This document shows positions 35,220-45,621 of a stretch of 64,000 bases of DNA, in pieces (within the stretch, counting starts at the first letter, position 1; each line of letters begins with the position of its first letter). Made by a program: the position numbers and the translations under genes. Location of the stretch: assembly GCA_965219305.1 (NCBI GenBank), contig OZ244725.1, positions 496,001-560,000 on the forward strand. The letters are read 5' to 3'. Under the pieces are notes generated by a model. It was given only the letters and a program-made list of their open reading frames with translations, was not told the origin of the DNA and did no database searches. The stretch is from DATHTS01 sp965219305 (GTDB lineage Bacteria > Acidobacteriota > Blastocatellia > Pyrinomonadales > Pyrinomonadaceae).

Positions 35220-35882
35220 CTAAGAGTTTTGCGCTTTTTTACACTTGAAAAGTCTGATCGTGCCGAGCAGAGTTTTAAAATATCCGGTGCGTTCAACGTG
35301 AAAACCGTTTTCTTCCATCAATAAACCCAAACGCCCGCGCAGATTGTCCTCGGTCGTTTCATTGCCGTCAATTGCCCGCACGAATTTTGATAAAACAAAC
35401 TGTTTTTTATCGCGCGGCAGACCGTAATCCGCCAGATGAAATTCGCCGTCGGATTTTAAAACGCGGCGAATTTCCCGCAAAGTTTCTATCTTTCGCTCGT
35501 GATTCAAATGATGAAAAAAAAGTGTCGAAAAAACGCGGTCGAAGTGTCCATCCTGAAACGGCAGATCGTCCGAATAACCTTGCTCGTATAAGATTTCTAC
35601 TTTGCGGCTCGCCGATTTTTCACGAGCCATAAAAAGAATTTCTTCGTCCACATCGAACCCGTAAACTTTCGATTCCGGGAATCTGCGTTTAATGCCGATC
35701 GAAAGCGTTCCCGTTCCGCAGGCGAGGTCCAAAATCGTCTGTCCGTTTTGAATATCCGCCTGAGCTAAAAGTGCGCGTTTGAAAGTGTATTCTCTGGTTG
35801 TAAAGCGAACAAGCGGATCATAAAAGCGCGTCAAAATTTCAAAACGCAGCGCAGGCAGATAATTTTTTGTTTTCTCGTGCAT
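35220..35882 (-). CDS. Class I SAM-dependent methyltransferase
   Basis: 220 residues. The Rossmann methyltransferase motifs are clear: ILDLACGTGTLSIGI (motif I), VYGFDVDEEILFMA (motif II region), DDLPFQDGHFDRVFSTLFFHHL (motif IV) and LREIRRVLKSDGEFHLADYG. The overall pattern is that of the UbiE/Methyltransf_11 group. The substrate cannot be told. The stop lies 43 bp upstream of the asparaginase start, on the same strand, with a T/C-rich low-complexity spacer between. Confidence 0.85.
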   Translation of the reverse strand: MHEKTKNYLPALRFEILTRFYDPLVRFTTREYTFKRALLAQADIQNGQTILDLACGTGTLSIGIKRRFPESKVYGFDVDEEILFMAREKSASRKVEILYEQGYSDDLPFQDGHFDRVFSTLFFHHLNHERKIETLREIRRVLKSDGEFHLADYGLPRDKKQFVLSKFVRAIDGNETTEDNLRGRLGLLMEENGFHVERTGYFKTLLGTIRLFKCKKAQNS

Positions 35883-35977
35883 TACAACCTCAAACTTCCG
35901 AGCCGTAAAAATTTAGATTATCTCAATTGAGTAAAAAACTCATAATTAGCAAAGAATAAAATCCTTTACAAAGTAAG

Positions 35978-36018
35978 AAAGCGCGGACAATTAAAATTAT
36001 CATCCGCGCTTTTTTTTA
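35978..36018 (-). terminator. Terminator behind gyrA
   Basis: 10-bp stem AAAGCGCGGA (35978-35987) / TCCGCGCTTT (36003-36012) with a 15-base loop, T-run on the + strand side to 36018 and a T-rich tail on the minus side. It is placed to end gyrA transcription. Confidence 0.75.
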
Positions 36019-36041
36019 CTGAATTGTTGTTTTAGAATATT

Positions 36042-38639
36042 TTATTCTTCAACATCCTCGACATCTTCGAGCATTATATCCTCAATATTTTCATCATCTT
36101 CGTCTTCGATGGTCAGCAAGGACGCGCTCGTTACAAGATCGTCCTTACTTGTTTTAATCAAAGTAACGCCCTGAGCATTGCGCCCGGTTTCGCGGATATG
36201 GTCAACGCTGATGCGAATAAGTTTCGCCTGCTGTGTGATTATCATCACTTCCGAATCTTCTTCGACCGGAAATGCGGCGACGACTTTTCCGGTTTTTGCC
36301 GTCGTTTTCAGATTGATGACACCTTTTGCGCCGCGTTTGGTCAGACGGTAATTATCAACCTGCGTCTGTTTGCCGAAACCTTGTTCGGAAATTGACAGCA
36401 TTTTCTGTTCACCGTCGGGCGAAACCGCGCAGACCGAAACGACATAATCGCCTTTTCTGAGGCGAACGCCGCGAACGCCGCGTGCGGCGCGTCCCATCGG
36501 GCGAACGTCGTCTTCGTCGAAACGAACCGCCATTCCGTCGTGTGTGGCGATGAAAATTTGCTGTGTTCCGTCAGTTTTTATCACATCGAGAAGTTCATCT
36601 CCGTTGTCAATATTAATGGCGTTGATTCCGGTAACGCGAATGTTTTGATACAGTGAGAGCGCGGTTTTCTTGACGGTTCCTTGTTTTGTAACCATCGTCA
36701 GGTAAACATCGTCCGTGAAATCGTCAACCGCCATTACAGCGACGAGTTTTCGCGCCGTCGGGAGATTTACGAGATTGACGACCGCTTTTCCGCGAGCCGA
36801 CGGTGCGGCATCGGGAATTTCGTGGACTTTCATTTTGTAAACCTGTCCGTCGTCGGAAAAGATCATCAGATAAGAATGTGTCGAAGCGATAAATAGATGC
36901 TCGACAAAATCTTCATTTTTCGCCGTCGCGCCGAATCTCCCTTTGCCGCCGCGACCTTGTTTCGAGTAAATAGTTACGGGAGTTCGTTTGACGTAACCGG
37001 CTTTTGTCACCGTGATAACGACTTCTTCGTTCGGAATCAAATCCTCGATGGAAAGCTCGACTCCGGCATCTACGATTTCGGTTTTTCTCGCGTCGCCGTA
37101 ATTTTTTCTGACTTCACTCAATTCATCAATAATTACTTGTTTGAGTAGAGCGTCGTTTGCCAAAATCGCTTCGAGTTCGGAAATATATTTCAGAATCGTT
37201 TCGAGTTCATCAATAATTTTCTGACGTTCGAGAGCCGATAGACGGCGAAGCTGTAAATCGAGAATCGCCTGCGCCTGAATTTCGGTAAATCCGAGTTCGC
37301 CGATTACTTTTTGCAGTTCCTTCAAAAATCCGCTGACGTTTTTATCGTCTCCGGCAATTCCGCGCCAATTTTTGATCTCGTCGAGCGTTTCAAAATTTGC
37401 CGTCAAAAATCGTTTCGCTTCATCAACCGAACGCGAATTTCGAATCAGCGGAATAATATAATCGAGCGCGTCAATCGCTTTGTTCAAACCTTCCAAAATA
37501 TGCGCCCGCGCCCGCGCTTTTTTGAGATCGTATTCCGTTCTGCGGCGAATGACTTCGCGGCGGAATTCGATAAATGCGACGAGCATTTCCTTGAGCGTCA
37601 AAACTTTCGGCTGTCCGTCAATAATCGCCAAACTGATGATTCCGAACGAACCTTGAAGCGGCGTATGTTTGTAAAGTTTATTTAGAACAACTTGCGGAAC
37701 TGCATCTCGTTTGAGTTCGATAACGACGCGAATTCCTTCGCGGTTCGATTCGTCGCGGATCTCCGAAATGCCGTCGAGTTTTTTCTCGTGAACCAATTGC
37801 GCGATCTTTTCGATCAGGCGCGATTTGTTCAACTGATACGGGATTTCCGTGATAATAACCGCATCGCGTTCGGAATTTTTGCGTCCGACGCGATCAATCG
37901 CCGCGCGTGCGCGCATCTGAATAATTCCGCGTCCGGTTTTGTATGCCTGATGAATTTCCTCGCGTCCGTAAATAAATCCGGCGGTCGGAAAATCCGGTCC
38001 CGGAATCATTTCGATCAGTTCGTCAATCGTAATATCGGGATTTTTGATCGTCGCAATCGTGCCGTTGATGATTTCGGTCAGATTATGCGGCGGAATTTTC
38101 GTCGCCATTCCGACGGCGATTCCTTCCGAACCGTTGACGAGAAGAAGTGGAACGCGAGTCGGCAAAACCGTCGGTTCGCTTAAAGATTCGTCGTAGTTCG
38201 TTCTAAAATCAACGGTTTCCTTTTCGATGTCCGCTAAAATCTCGCTCGTCAGCTTTTGCATACGAACTTCCGTGTAACGCATCGCCGCCGGATTGTCGCC
38301 GTCAATCGAACCGAAATTTCCTTGCCCGTCAACGAGCGGATAACGCATCGAAAAATCCTGTGCCAGACGGACGACCGTATCGTAAACCGCCGTGTCGCCG
38401 TGCGGGTGATATTTTCCGATCGTATCGCCGACGACGCGCGCGGATTTTTTGTAAGGTTTGTTATAATAGTTGCCGAGTTCGCTCATCGCCCACAAAACGC
38501 GGCGGTGGACGGGTTTTAATCCGTCGCGCACGTCGGGCAGGGCGCGTCCGATGATGACCGACATTGCATAATCGAGATACGAACGCCGCATCTCGTCTTC
38601 AATATTAATTTGATTACGTTCTTCTAAAATTGTATCCAT
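36042..38639 (-). CDS. gyrA: DNA gyrase subunit A
   Basis: 865 residues. It cuts and reseals DNA for ATP-driven negative supercoiling with GyrB. The catalytic Tyr is Y122 in AAMRYTE. The quinolone-determining region reads HPHGDTAVYD with Thr83 and Asp87 in E. coli numbering. Six C-terminal beta-pinwheel blades follow; the GyrA box appears as QGRGGKG. The tail is very acidic (EDEDDENIEDIMLEDVEDVEE), as in GyrA rather than ParC. Stands alone with a terminator downstream; gyrB is not in the window. Confidence 0.97.
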   Translation of the reverse strand: MDTILEERNQINIEDEMRRSYLDYAMSVIIGRALPDVRDGLKPVHRRVLWAMSELGNYYNKPYKKSARVVGDTIGKYHPHGDTAVYDTVVRLAQDFSMRYPLVDGQGNFGSIDGDNPAAMRYTEVRMQKLTSEILADIEKETVDFRTNYDESLSEPTVLPTRVPLLLVNGSEGIAVGMATKIPPHNLTEIINGTIATIKNPDITIDELIEMIPGPDFPTAGFIYGREEIHQAYKTGRGIIQMRARAAIDRVGRKNSERDAVIITEIPYQLNKSRLIEKIAQLVHEKKLDGISEIRDESNREGIRVVIELKRDAVPQVVLNKLYKHTPLQGSFGIISLAIIDGQPKVLTLKEMLVAFIEFRREVIRRRTEYDLKKARARAHILEGLNKAIDALDYIIPLIRNSRSVDEAKRFLTANFETLDEIKNWRGIAGDDKNVSGFLKELQKVIGELGFTEIQAQAILDLQLRRLSALERQKIIDELETILKYISELEAILANDALLKQVIIDELSEVRKNYGDARKTEIVDAGVELSIEDLIPNEEVVITVTKAGYVKRTPVTIYSKQGRGGKGRFGATAKNEDFVEHLFIASTHSYLMIFSDDGQVYKMKVHEIPDAAPSARGKAVVNLVNLPTARKLVAVMAVDDFTDDVYLTMVTKQGTVKKTALSLYQNIRVTGINAINIDNGDELLDVIKTDGTQQIFIATHDGMAVRFDEDDVRPMGRAARGVRGVRLRKGDYVVSVCAVSPDGEQKMLSISEQGFGKQTQVDNYRLTKRGAKGVINLKTTAKTGKVVAAFPVEEDSEVMIITQQAKLIRISVDHIRETGRNAQGVTLIKTSKDDLVTSASLLTIEDEDDENIEDIMLEDVEDVEE

Positions 38640-38842
38640 TTATGTTGTTTTTGTATTTCTTCAACGCTTAAAAATGTTGAGTTAAGAGTTAGCAAATTTG
38701 GAATTCCAAAGGAATTAATGATGTTTATATTTTACAGGCATTTTGTCTTATAAGCAACTTGTCTAATCTCCTGAATTTCATAAAAAAGGGCAAAAAAATC
38801 TCTGTTCTACATCGAAACGCCCAGTTATAGTATTTTTTAAAT

Positions 38843-39601
38843 ATGCAGACCAGCGCAACCACACAAGCAGACCAACGCCGCATTAACCGCATACCTCTGT
38901 CACTTCCGATTCGGGTCGAAGGTAAAATAAACAGTCAAACGAGTTGGAACGAAATTACACGGCTTAAAGATGTTTCCGCTTTTGGTGTCGGTTTTAATTT
39001 ACAGCGTCCGGTTAAGCGCGGTCGGCTCGTTTACCTGACGATTCCATTGCCGCGTAAACTTCGTTGTTATGATTTCAGCGAATCGCAATACAAAATTTGG
39101 GGAATTGTGCGCCGCTGCGTAACGGTTGATTCTAAACCCTCACAAGAAATTTACTCGCACGGAGTGGCATTTATCGGCAAACATCCGCCGGACAGTTATT
39201 TTGACGATCCTTCCAGAATTTACGAAATTACCAGTCGTGAAGAAGAAGGATTCTGGCAGCTGATTATCGCCCCGACGATGCCGGATGAAAGCCATCTTCC
39301 CAAAGAAGACCGCCGTCATTCGAGATTTCAAATTCCCGTCAGTTTAACGCTCGAATTACTAAATGATCAGAGAAATGTAATCGCTTCGGAAAATACCGTA
39401 ACGGAAAATATATCTTTAAGCGGAGCTTCGGTTTTCTCATCGCTGCCGATTGATAAAGGATCATTTGTCCGTGTCAGCAGTGATCAATATAACATCAAAA
39501 TAATTGCAATCGTGCGCGGCAAACGAGTTGGAGTTGACAATATTCCGCGTCTTCATCTCGAATTTATTGACAAGTTTTTTCCTCTCGAAGGCATCGAGTG
39601 A
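38843..39601 (+). CDS. Tandem PilZ-domain protein
   Basis: 252 residues with two PilZ-like modules. The first (about 10-125) has RxxxR (RRINR) and DVSAFGVGF; the second (about 150-250) has RRHSR and NISLSGASV. RxxxR plus D/NxSxxG is the c-di-GMP-binding signature. Both are near complete, so it may bind two dimers. No output domain or signal peptide is seen, which suggests a cytoplasmic effector. Divergent from gyrA; the PlsC gene follows after 97 bp. Confidence 0.85.
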   Translation: MQTSATTQADQRRINRIPLSLPIRVEGKINSQTSWNEITRLKDVSAFGVGFNLQRPVKRGRLVYLTIPLPRKLRCYDFSESQYKIWGIVRRCVTVDSKPSQEIYSHGVAFIGKHPPDSYFDDPSRIYEITSREEEGFWQLIIAPTMPDESHLPKEDRRHSRFQIPVSLTLELLNDQRNVIASENTVTENISLSGASVFSSLPIDKGSFVRVSSDQYNIKIIAIVRGKRVGVDNIPRLHLEFIDKFFPLEGIE

Positions 39602-39698
39602 TCTGCGAAATTTTATTCTAATAACCTCGGCTTAATTTTAAAATTTAATAATAAATCGTATATCGCAAATCCGACTGCATTTCGTTATAATTTTTGGA

Positions 39699-40343
39699 GT
39701 GAGCAGTCAGAAAAGCGAATATCCGTCTCCTTTTGTCATAAATATCATAAGAGGCTTTGTCCATTCGATCAGCCGTCTTTTGTGGCGCATCGAATATAAA
39801 AACACTGAAAACATTCCGAAGGATTTAGAAGGCGGTTTACTTATTACGCCGAATCATCAAACTTACGCCGATCCCTTTTGGATCACCGTGCCGATAAGAA
39901 GAAAAATGCGTTATATGGCGTGGGACGAAGCGTTTGACTGGTTTGTTATCGGGAAATCAATCAAATATCTCGGCGCGTTTCCCGTCAATCTGGAACGCGG
40001 TTCAAAAGGTTCGTTTCTAAAAGCGATAAAAGTTTTGCGCGAAGGCGCGACGCTGATAATTTTTCCCGAAGGCGCGCGCGAATTAACTGACGGAAAATTA
40101 CTGCCTTTCAAACAAGGCGCGTTCAAGATCGCTCAAAAAGCCGGAGTTCCGATAATGCCCGTTACGATTCGCGGCGCGAATAAAGTCTGGGGAAACGGAA
40201 TAAATGTTCCGCGAATCGGAAAAGTAGAGATCATCTATCATCCTATTATCGAAATACCGGATTCAAAAGATAAAGACGAATCGGCAAAAATCATCGAAGA
40301 AATGACAGAAAAGGTAAAGCAAATTATCGGAAGCGAATTATAG
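39699..40343 (+). CDS. plsC: 1-acyl-glycerol-3-phosphate acyltransferase (PlsC family)
   Basis: 214 residues from a GTG at 39699. The acyltransferase blocks are visible: NHQTYAD (catalytic NHx4D), ERGSKG, and FPEGARE, then GVPIMPVTIRG. The family adds a fatty acyl chain to lysophosphatidic acid at the inner membrane. A TATAAT at 39686-39691 lies eight bases ahead of the GTG, compatible with a leaderless message. It ends 3 bp from the convergent kinase gene. Confidence 0.88.
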   Translation: MSSQKSEYPSPFVINIIRGFVHSISRLLWRIEYKNTENIPKDLEGGLLITPNHQTYADPFWITVPIRRKMRYMAWDEAFDWFVIGKSIKYLGAFPVNLERGSKGSFLKAIKVLREGATLIIFPEGARELTDGKLLPFKQGAFKIAQKAGVPIMPVTIRGANKVWGNGINVPRIGKVEIIYHPIIEIPDSKDKDESAKIIEEMTEKVKQIIGSEL

Positions 40344-40346
40344 AAT

Positions 40347-41975
40347 TTAGTTTTCCGGTGTCGGCGGTGTCGGCGGTTTTTGTTCCGTTTGTTTTTGCAA
40401 TCCTTCCGCTTTGCGTAATTGCCGACGTTGCTCCGGTGTTAATTTCCGCAGTTGTTCGGGTGTAAGTGACGGTGATTTCGGCGGTTTCGGAATATTGTTC
40501 CCCGCATTTTTTTTGAATGTTACATTACCGTTTTCGATAATGATCTGGTCGGTTTCAACTCTGCCTTCACTAATTTTTACATTTTCGAGATTTATTTCAT
40601 CATCATCCTCGTCGTTCTCATCATTTTTTTTCACGACCGTCGTTTTAGCAGAATTATTTGCGGGCAATGACTGTTTTTTAGTTTCCGTCCGAACAAGATT
40701 TTCGGCAATTATTTCCGGCTCATTTTCAGTTTGATCGAGATTTATCGAACTGTTTTCATTTGTTACGCTGTTGGAGTCGGTTTGCGTTTTTTCATTGACG
40801 GAAACCTGGATCTTTCCATCTGTTTTAGCAGGAATTAGCGTTTCCTGTTGATTGGCATTTTGATAATTATACAAACCGTAAATTCCTGCACCGAACACTA
40901 GCAGAATGCCGAAAACCGTCGCGGCGAGTGCATATTTGTTTTTGAAATTGCCGTCCGTTTTATGTGCCGATGCCAGTTTTGTTATTTTGGATAAATCTTT
41001 GTCTGATTCTGCGCTTTGAAAAACTTTCGTTTTCAGATCGGCTTGACGCGGCGCGGGATTTGTCCCCGGAATAATCACGGTTTGACGGGAATGAATATCG
41101 TCGGATGCAATTATTTTTATAGGCGAATTTTCAGTATTCTCGAATGTCAAACTTTCCTGATTTTCAAATAATTCCCGCATTTCCGTGGCGGAATTCGGGC
41201 GTTGATCGGCATTTAACGACATCGCGCGGCGCAGAATTTCAGAGATCGCCGGAGGAATATTTTCGTTGGCAAGATGCGCCGGTTCGAGCGGATCGGGTTT
41301 GGCATTTAGAACGGTCATTGCGCGCGTCAGAGCGTCGGTCGGCGGAATTCCCGTCATCAGATGATAGAGCGTCGCGCCGAGCGAATACAGATCGCTGCGC
41401 GGTTCGGTTCCCGTGCCTTGGATTTGTTCGAGCGATGCGTAACCGAGCGAATAACCGAAAATACTTTTCGTCGCCGTGTTCGTGATTTCAGCCGGATTTC
41501 CTTTCGCCAGACCGAAATCCAGCAGAATAATTTGTTTGTCGGGCGCGAGCTTCAGATTTTGCGGTTTGATGTCGCGGTGAATGACGGGAATAGTTTGATT
41601 GTGCAGATAATTCAGCGCGTCGAGAAGTTGATTTGCCCATTTCAAAACATCTTCGAGCGGAAAAGGTTTTCCAGTTCTGATCAAAGTTTCATACAAATCT
41701 TCGCCCGCGATGTATTCCATCACGAGAAATTCTTTATCTCCTTCGGCAAAATAATCGCTGACATTCGGAAGCGCGGGATGTCGAAGAGAATTTAAAAGTC
41801 TAGCTTCGCGGTCAAAAGCCTTTCTAAAATTTTCTTCGGTGAAAAGCATCTCTTTGATCGCCACGACGCTTTTAAAACGCTCGTCTTTTGCAAAGTAAAC
41901 CGCGCCCATTCCGCCTTGTCCGATCTGCTTTTCGATGCGATAACGATTTTGTAGTAATTTTCCCGCTTCCAACAT
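40347..41975 (-). CDS. PknB-type Ser/Thr protein kinase with membrane anchor
   Basis: 542 residues. All catalytic elements are present: Gly-rich loop GQGGMGAVY, VAIK Lys41, HRDIKPQN with Asp135, and DFG Asp153. Kinase domain about 10-270, a juxtamembrane linker, one membrane helix (about 357-376), then a polar extracytoplasmic tail with a Pro/Arg-rich end (LTPEQLRKLTPEQRRQLR). No PASTA repeats. It should be an active receptor-like kinase of the inner membrane. Compare the pseudokinase at 5344-6864, with a similar plan. Confidence 0.93.
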   Translation of the reverse strand: MLEAGKLLQNRYRIEKQIGQGGMGAVYFAKDERFKSVVAIKEMLFTEENFRKAFDREARLLNSLRHPALPNVSDYFAEGDKEFLVMEYIAGEDLYETLIRTGKPFPLEDVLKWANQLLDALNYLHNQTIPVIHRDIKPQNLKLAPDKQIILLDFGLAKGNPAEITNTATKSIFGYSLGYASLEQIQGTGTEPRSDLYSLGATLYHLMTGIPPTDALTRAMTVLNAKPDPLEPAHLANENIPPAISEILRRAMSLNADQRPNSATEMRELFENQESLTFENTENSPIKIIASDDIHSRQTVIIPGTNPAPRQADLKTKVFQSAESDKDLSKITKLASAHKTDGNFKNKYALAATVFGILLVFGAGIYGLYNYQNANQQETLIPAKTDGKIQVSVNEKTQTDSNSVTNENSSINLDQTENEPEIIAENLVRTETKKQSLPANNSAKTTVVKKNDENDEDDDEINLENVKISEGRVETDQIIIENGNVTFKKNAGNNIPKPPKSPSLTPEQLRKLTPEQRRQLRKAEGLQKQTEQKPPTPPTPEN

Positions 41976-42169
41976 AATCTTTTTAATTACAGTTTTTTTT
42001 CGCCGAATGTTTCAATTTATACAACGCGAAATATTGTCAGGGAAAGTGTCTTTTGAAATTTTATAATACAATTGCAGTTAAAATAAAAGCTGAAGAGAAA
42101 ATCGTGTCGTTTACTTTTCGACAAATTTTTGGAAATAAAAAAATTATATACAATAACGCGAATCTGCAA

Positions 42170-42195
42170 ACGGCAAATTATTGATTTTTTGCCGT
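42170..42195 (-). terminator. Weak hairpin downstream of the glycosylase gene
   Basis: ACGGCAAA (42170-42177) pairs with TTTGCCGT (42188-42195), 10-base loop. It lies about 60 bp behind the glycosylase stop on the minus strand but lacks a long T-run. Confidence 0.35.
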
Positions 42196-42255
42196 AATTT
42201 TGATGCCGAATTTAAGATGCTTGAAAACCGGAATGGGTGTAGAAATATTCTGAAA

Positions 42256-43140
42256 TTAAAAGTTCATCCATTTTCTCGACATTTCGCACCAAATTACAAG
42301 ACCGCGCCAACTTCCGAAGCGTTCGTAAAATTGATGAATAAGTTTATCGTCGCATATCGTTTCTGAATTGTGTTTATCGTAAAATCTCTTACGAAGCATC
42401 GAATCGAGCGCGAGACCGTCGTAACGTCCGACGAGTTTTAGCAGATTTTCCGCCGCGTAATCGCCAACGCCTTTTAACTTTTTCATCTGTTTTTTCAGTT
42501 CCGCCGTCGGAAGATCAGTTTCGAGCCATTCTTCCGGGTTTACTTTTCCGTTCGCCACTTGTTCGGCGATTTCCGCAAAATATGGCGAACGATAACCGGC
42601 ACGGATTTCTTCGCGGTAAAATTCGGGCGAAACGCTTGCCATTGCCTCGGCTGTCGGAAATGCTTTTTTTCCGTCTTTTGCAGGTGCGCCGAGTTTTTGA
42701 ACGAGATTCGTCGTCATTTTTCTCGTTAAACTCCACGAACAATTAGTCGTACAGACGGTTTTTATCAAATCTTCAAAAACGGTCGGCGAACGAATTAATC
42801 GTCCCGCATTTTTTTCGGCGATCCAATCGAATTCTTTTTCCGCTGTCAACAATTCATAAAATTCGCTCAGATCATCGTCAAAGCGCAAAATATGTTTTAC
42901 GGCGCGTGAAATTTTTTCCGTGTCGGCAAAATGATCCGCAGTTTCGACGATTATTTTTCCTTCGTATTCATAAATCAAAGTGGAAATCGGCAACGTATTC
43001 GTATCACCGAAATTAAAAACATAACTCAAAACCCAATTTTGATCGTCAAGTTCAAAAGGAGCGAGTTCAGACCAGCCGTGACTATAAACAGTGCTTTTAA
43101 AATTGAAATTCGGCGGTGTTTCGATAAATAATTTTTTCAT
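42256..43140 (-). CDS. HhH-GPD superfamily DNA glycosylase (AlkA/OGG-like)
   Basis: 294 residues. A helix-hairpin-helix (LKKLKGVGDYAAENLLKL, about 215-232) is followed by the catalytic Asp in GLALDSMLRK. An N-terminal beta domain (about 1-90) is AlkA-like. The OGG1-type catalytic Lys is not obvious in the hairpin, so it is probably a monofunctional base-excision glycosylase. The target base cannot be assigned from sequence. No iron-sulphur Cys cluster is present at the C-terminus. Stands alone between the kinase and the DUF1800 gene. Confidence 0.8.
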   Translation of the reverse strand: MKKLFIETPPNFNFKSTVYSHGWSELAPFELDDQNWVLSYVFNFGDTNTLPISTLIYEYEGKIIVETADHFADTEKISRAVKHILRFDDDLSEFYELLTAEKEFDWIAEKNAGRLIRSPTVFEDLIKTVCTTNCSWSLTRKMTTNLVQKLGAPAKDGKKAFPTAEAMASVSPEFYREEIRAGYRSPYFAEIAEQVANGKVNPEEWLETDLPTAELKKQMKKLKGVGDYAAENLLKLVGRYDGLALDSMLRKRFYDKHNSETICDDKLIHQFYERFGSWRGLVIWCEMSRKWMNF

Positions 43141-43376
43141 TTTTAAAAATAATTCAGACTAATCTAAATTTTGCGTCGTCTAATAATACCAGAACGAAAT
43201 TTTCTATTATAAATTCAATATCAATCGGTTAAAAATAAGTGTTGTAAATTTAAAGTATTTAGTTTATAAATATATTTGTAACAATGACAAACAAAGTTAA
43301 AAACTTGTTTGAAATCTAACAAAATTTAGAATCAAAAGTTCAAAACATTTCCAGATAATCTACAGGAGAAAAGGTT

Positions 43377-45563
43377 ATGAAATTCAAAGAATTGCCATTT
43401 TTGCGGCAATATTTTTATTTGGTTTCGATTATGCTGATGCTGGCTTTTCCGGTATTTTCACAGACAGAACCGAACCCGAATTCACCGACACCGATTTTAG
43501 TCAGCCAGCCGGATTCGACGCGGGCTTTAGCAGTTTCTGCCGGAAGAACCATCGGCGGGAAAAATAACAGATTGAATACGGATGTTTTCGATTATTATTC
43601 AAAAGTAATTTTGTATGTAACCAATCTCGATCTTTCGGAAGGAGAAGATGCGGGCGCGTTTCGCGTTTACATTCAAGATCAAAACAAACGAAAGTATAGA
43701 TTTTCAGTTTTGAACATCGAGCCGGTTAAAGATAAAGAATGGGTGTCTGCCGTGACCGTCGGATTAAAAGACGAAATCGGATTTTGGACGGAAAAACCGG
43801 CGACCGGAGATGTTCTCGTTCAAATTACGTGGCGCGGTTTGGCGAGTAACAAAGTAAAACTCGGACTCGGCGCGACGGGCGGAAAACTCGAAGAAGATGC
43901 AGACGCAAAACCGACACCTTTTCCCAAAGAACCTTTAAAAAACGACGATAATTCCGGTGAATACGCCGGTTACAAATATTCCGGCGACCGTATCAGATTT
44001 TTGGAGCAGGCGACTTTCGGCGCAACACCCGAACTCGATCAGAGATTACGGCGAATCGGATTATTTACTTGGCTTGCGGAACAATTTGACGCGCCGTATC
44101 CGAGCGCGGATAATCCTTATCCGAATCTCGAATTAAAACCCGGCGATGCCGCAGTCGGTTGTCCACAACCGCAGGGAAGCAACGAGCGACGAATTTGCAC
44201 GCGCGATTATTACTCGATGTATCCGATGCAGACGTGGTTTTCCAAAGAAGCTCTTTACGGAACACCTCAGCTTCGCCATAAAACGTCCTGGGCATTAAGT
44301 CAGATTTGGGTTGTTTCCGGTTTTGACACGCAGCAGGCGAGTTGGATGATTGATTATCACCAGGACATTTCAAAAAACGCCTTTGGAAATTATCGTCAGT
44401 TGATGAAAGATATGACGCTTAACGCCGCGATGGGAAATTATCTGGATATGGCGCGAAGCACGAAAAATAGTCCGAACGAAAATTACGCCCGCGAAATAAT
44501 GCAGTTATTTACTGTCGGTCTGTTTATGATGAATCAGGACGGAACTTTGCAGCTAGACAGTCAGGGGCGACCGATTCCGACATATACACAGGAAACCGTA
44601 AATAATTTGACGAAAGTATTGACCGGCTGGACTTTTTGTAATACGCAGAATACCTGCCCGAATATTACGCTCGGCGCGCCGAATTATAAAGATCCGCTTT
44701 TGCTGAATCAAAATAATCACGACACAACGGCGAAAGTTTTGCTTGATTATCCGAATGCGGTAAACAAAAATATTTCCGCCGGATTAAACGGAAATACTGA
44801 AATGGATTTGGCGTTGGATAATATATTTTATCATCCGAATGTCGCGCCGTTTGTCAGTAAGTTGTTAATTCAACAAATGGTTTCGAGCGATCCGAGTCCG
44901 GCTTACGTCGGCAGAGTCGCCGCAAAATTTAACAATAACGGAAACGGTGTCCGAGGTGATTTAAAAGCGGTCATTAATGCGATTTTGCTTGACCCGGAAG
45001 CACGCGGCGATGTAAAAAGCGACCCGTATTACGGAAAATTGCGCGAACCCGTTCAACAAATTATGAATTTCTACCGTCAATTCAACCCGCGTTCGGCGGA
45101 CGGCACACAGAAAAGTGACGGAGTTGTATATACTTTTGGCGACCAAATGGGGCAAAATCCGTTTTACTCGCCGACGGTTTTCAACTTTTATCCGCCGGAT
45201 TACATAGTTCCGGGAACGAGTTTATTAGGACCGGAATTCGGTATCAGAACGACGGGAACTGCAATCGGAACAGCGAATTTTGTAAATTCCGCCACCTTCG
45301 CGGTGATTCCGGTTTCTTTGAATACGCCGCTCGGAACTTCCATTGATTTGAGCGAAATGACGACGCTTGTGCAAAGCGATTCGACGGGAAATCAGATGCT
45401 CGACACACTTAACACACGGATGTTGCACGGAACGATGAGTGCTTCGATGAAAAACAAGATTTTGACGGCGGTGCAGGCTGTTCCGGCAAGTCTTCCGCAA
45501 ATGCGCGCCCAGCAAGCGATTTATTTGATTGCGACTTCCTCGCAATATCAGATTCAAAGATAA
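43377..45563 (+). CDS. Secreted DUF1800 protein with N-terminal beta domain
   Basis: 728 residues, good SD (AGGAGAAAAGGTT) before the ATG. Signal peptide to about residue 30 (MLMLAFPVFSQ), then an Ig-like beta domain (about 45-165) and the DUF1800 domain (about 190-725; RFLEQATFGATPELDQRL, NYAREIMQLFTVGLF, ETVNNLTKVLTGWTF). Function is unknown. DUF1800 and DUF1501 proteins are regularly neighbours in secreted pairs, and here DUF1501 follows after 58 bp. They probably work together in or outside the periplasm. Confidence 0.88.
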   Translation: MKFKELPFLRQYFYLVSIMLMLAFPVFSQTEPNPNSPTPILVSQPDSTRALAVSAGRTIGGKNNRLNTDVFDYYSKVILYVTNLDLSEGEDAGAFRVYIQDQNKRKYRFSVLNIEPVKDKEWVSAVTVGLKDEIGFWTEKPATGDVLVQITWRGLASNKVKLGLGATGGKLEEDADAKPTPFPKEPLKNDDNSGEYAGYKYSGDRIRFLEQATFGATPELDQRLRRIGLFTWLAEQFDAPYPSADNPYPNLELKPGDAAVGCPQPQGSNERRICTRDYYSMYPMQTWFSKEALYGTPQLRHKTSWALSQIWVVSGFDTQQASWMIDYHQDISKNAFGNYRQLMKDMTLNAAMGNYLDMARSTKNSPNENYAREIMQLFTVGLFMMNQDGTLQLDSQGRPIPTYTQETVNNLTKVLTGWTFCNTQNTCPNITLGAPNYKDPLLLNQNNHDTTAKVLLDYPNAVNKNISAGLNGNTEMDLALDNIFYHPNVAPFVSKLLIQQMVSSDPSPAYVGRVAAKFNNNGNGVRGDLKAVINAILLDPEARGDVKSDPYYGKLREPVQQIMNFYRQFNPRSADGTQKSDGVVYTFGDQMGQNPFYSPTVFNFYPPDYIVPGTSLLGPEFGIRTTGTAIGTANFVNSATFAVIPVSLNTPLGTSIDLSEMTTLVQSDSTGNQMLDTLNTRMLHGTMSASMKNKILTAVQAVPASLPQMRAQQAIYLIATSSQYQIQR

Positions 45564-45621
45564 TTTGTCGGGTTTCGCACTTATTTTAATTTCAATGCAG
45601 ATGTAAAAAGGGAGATTTATA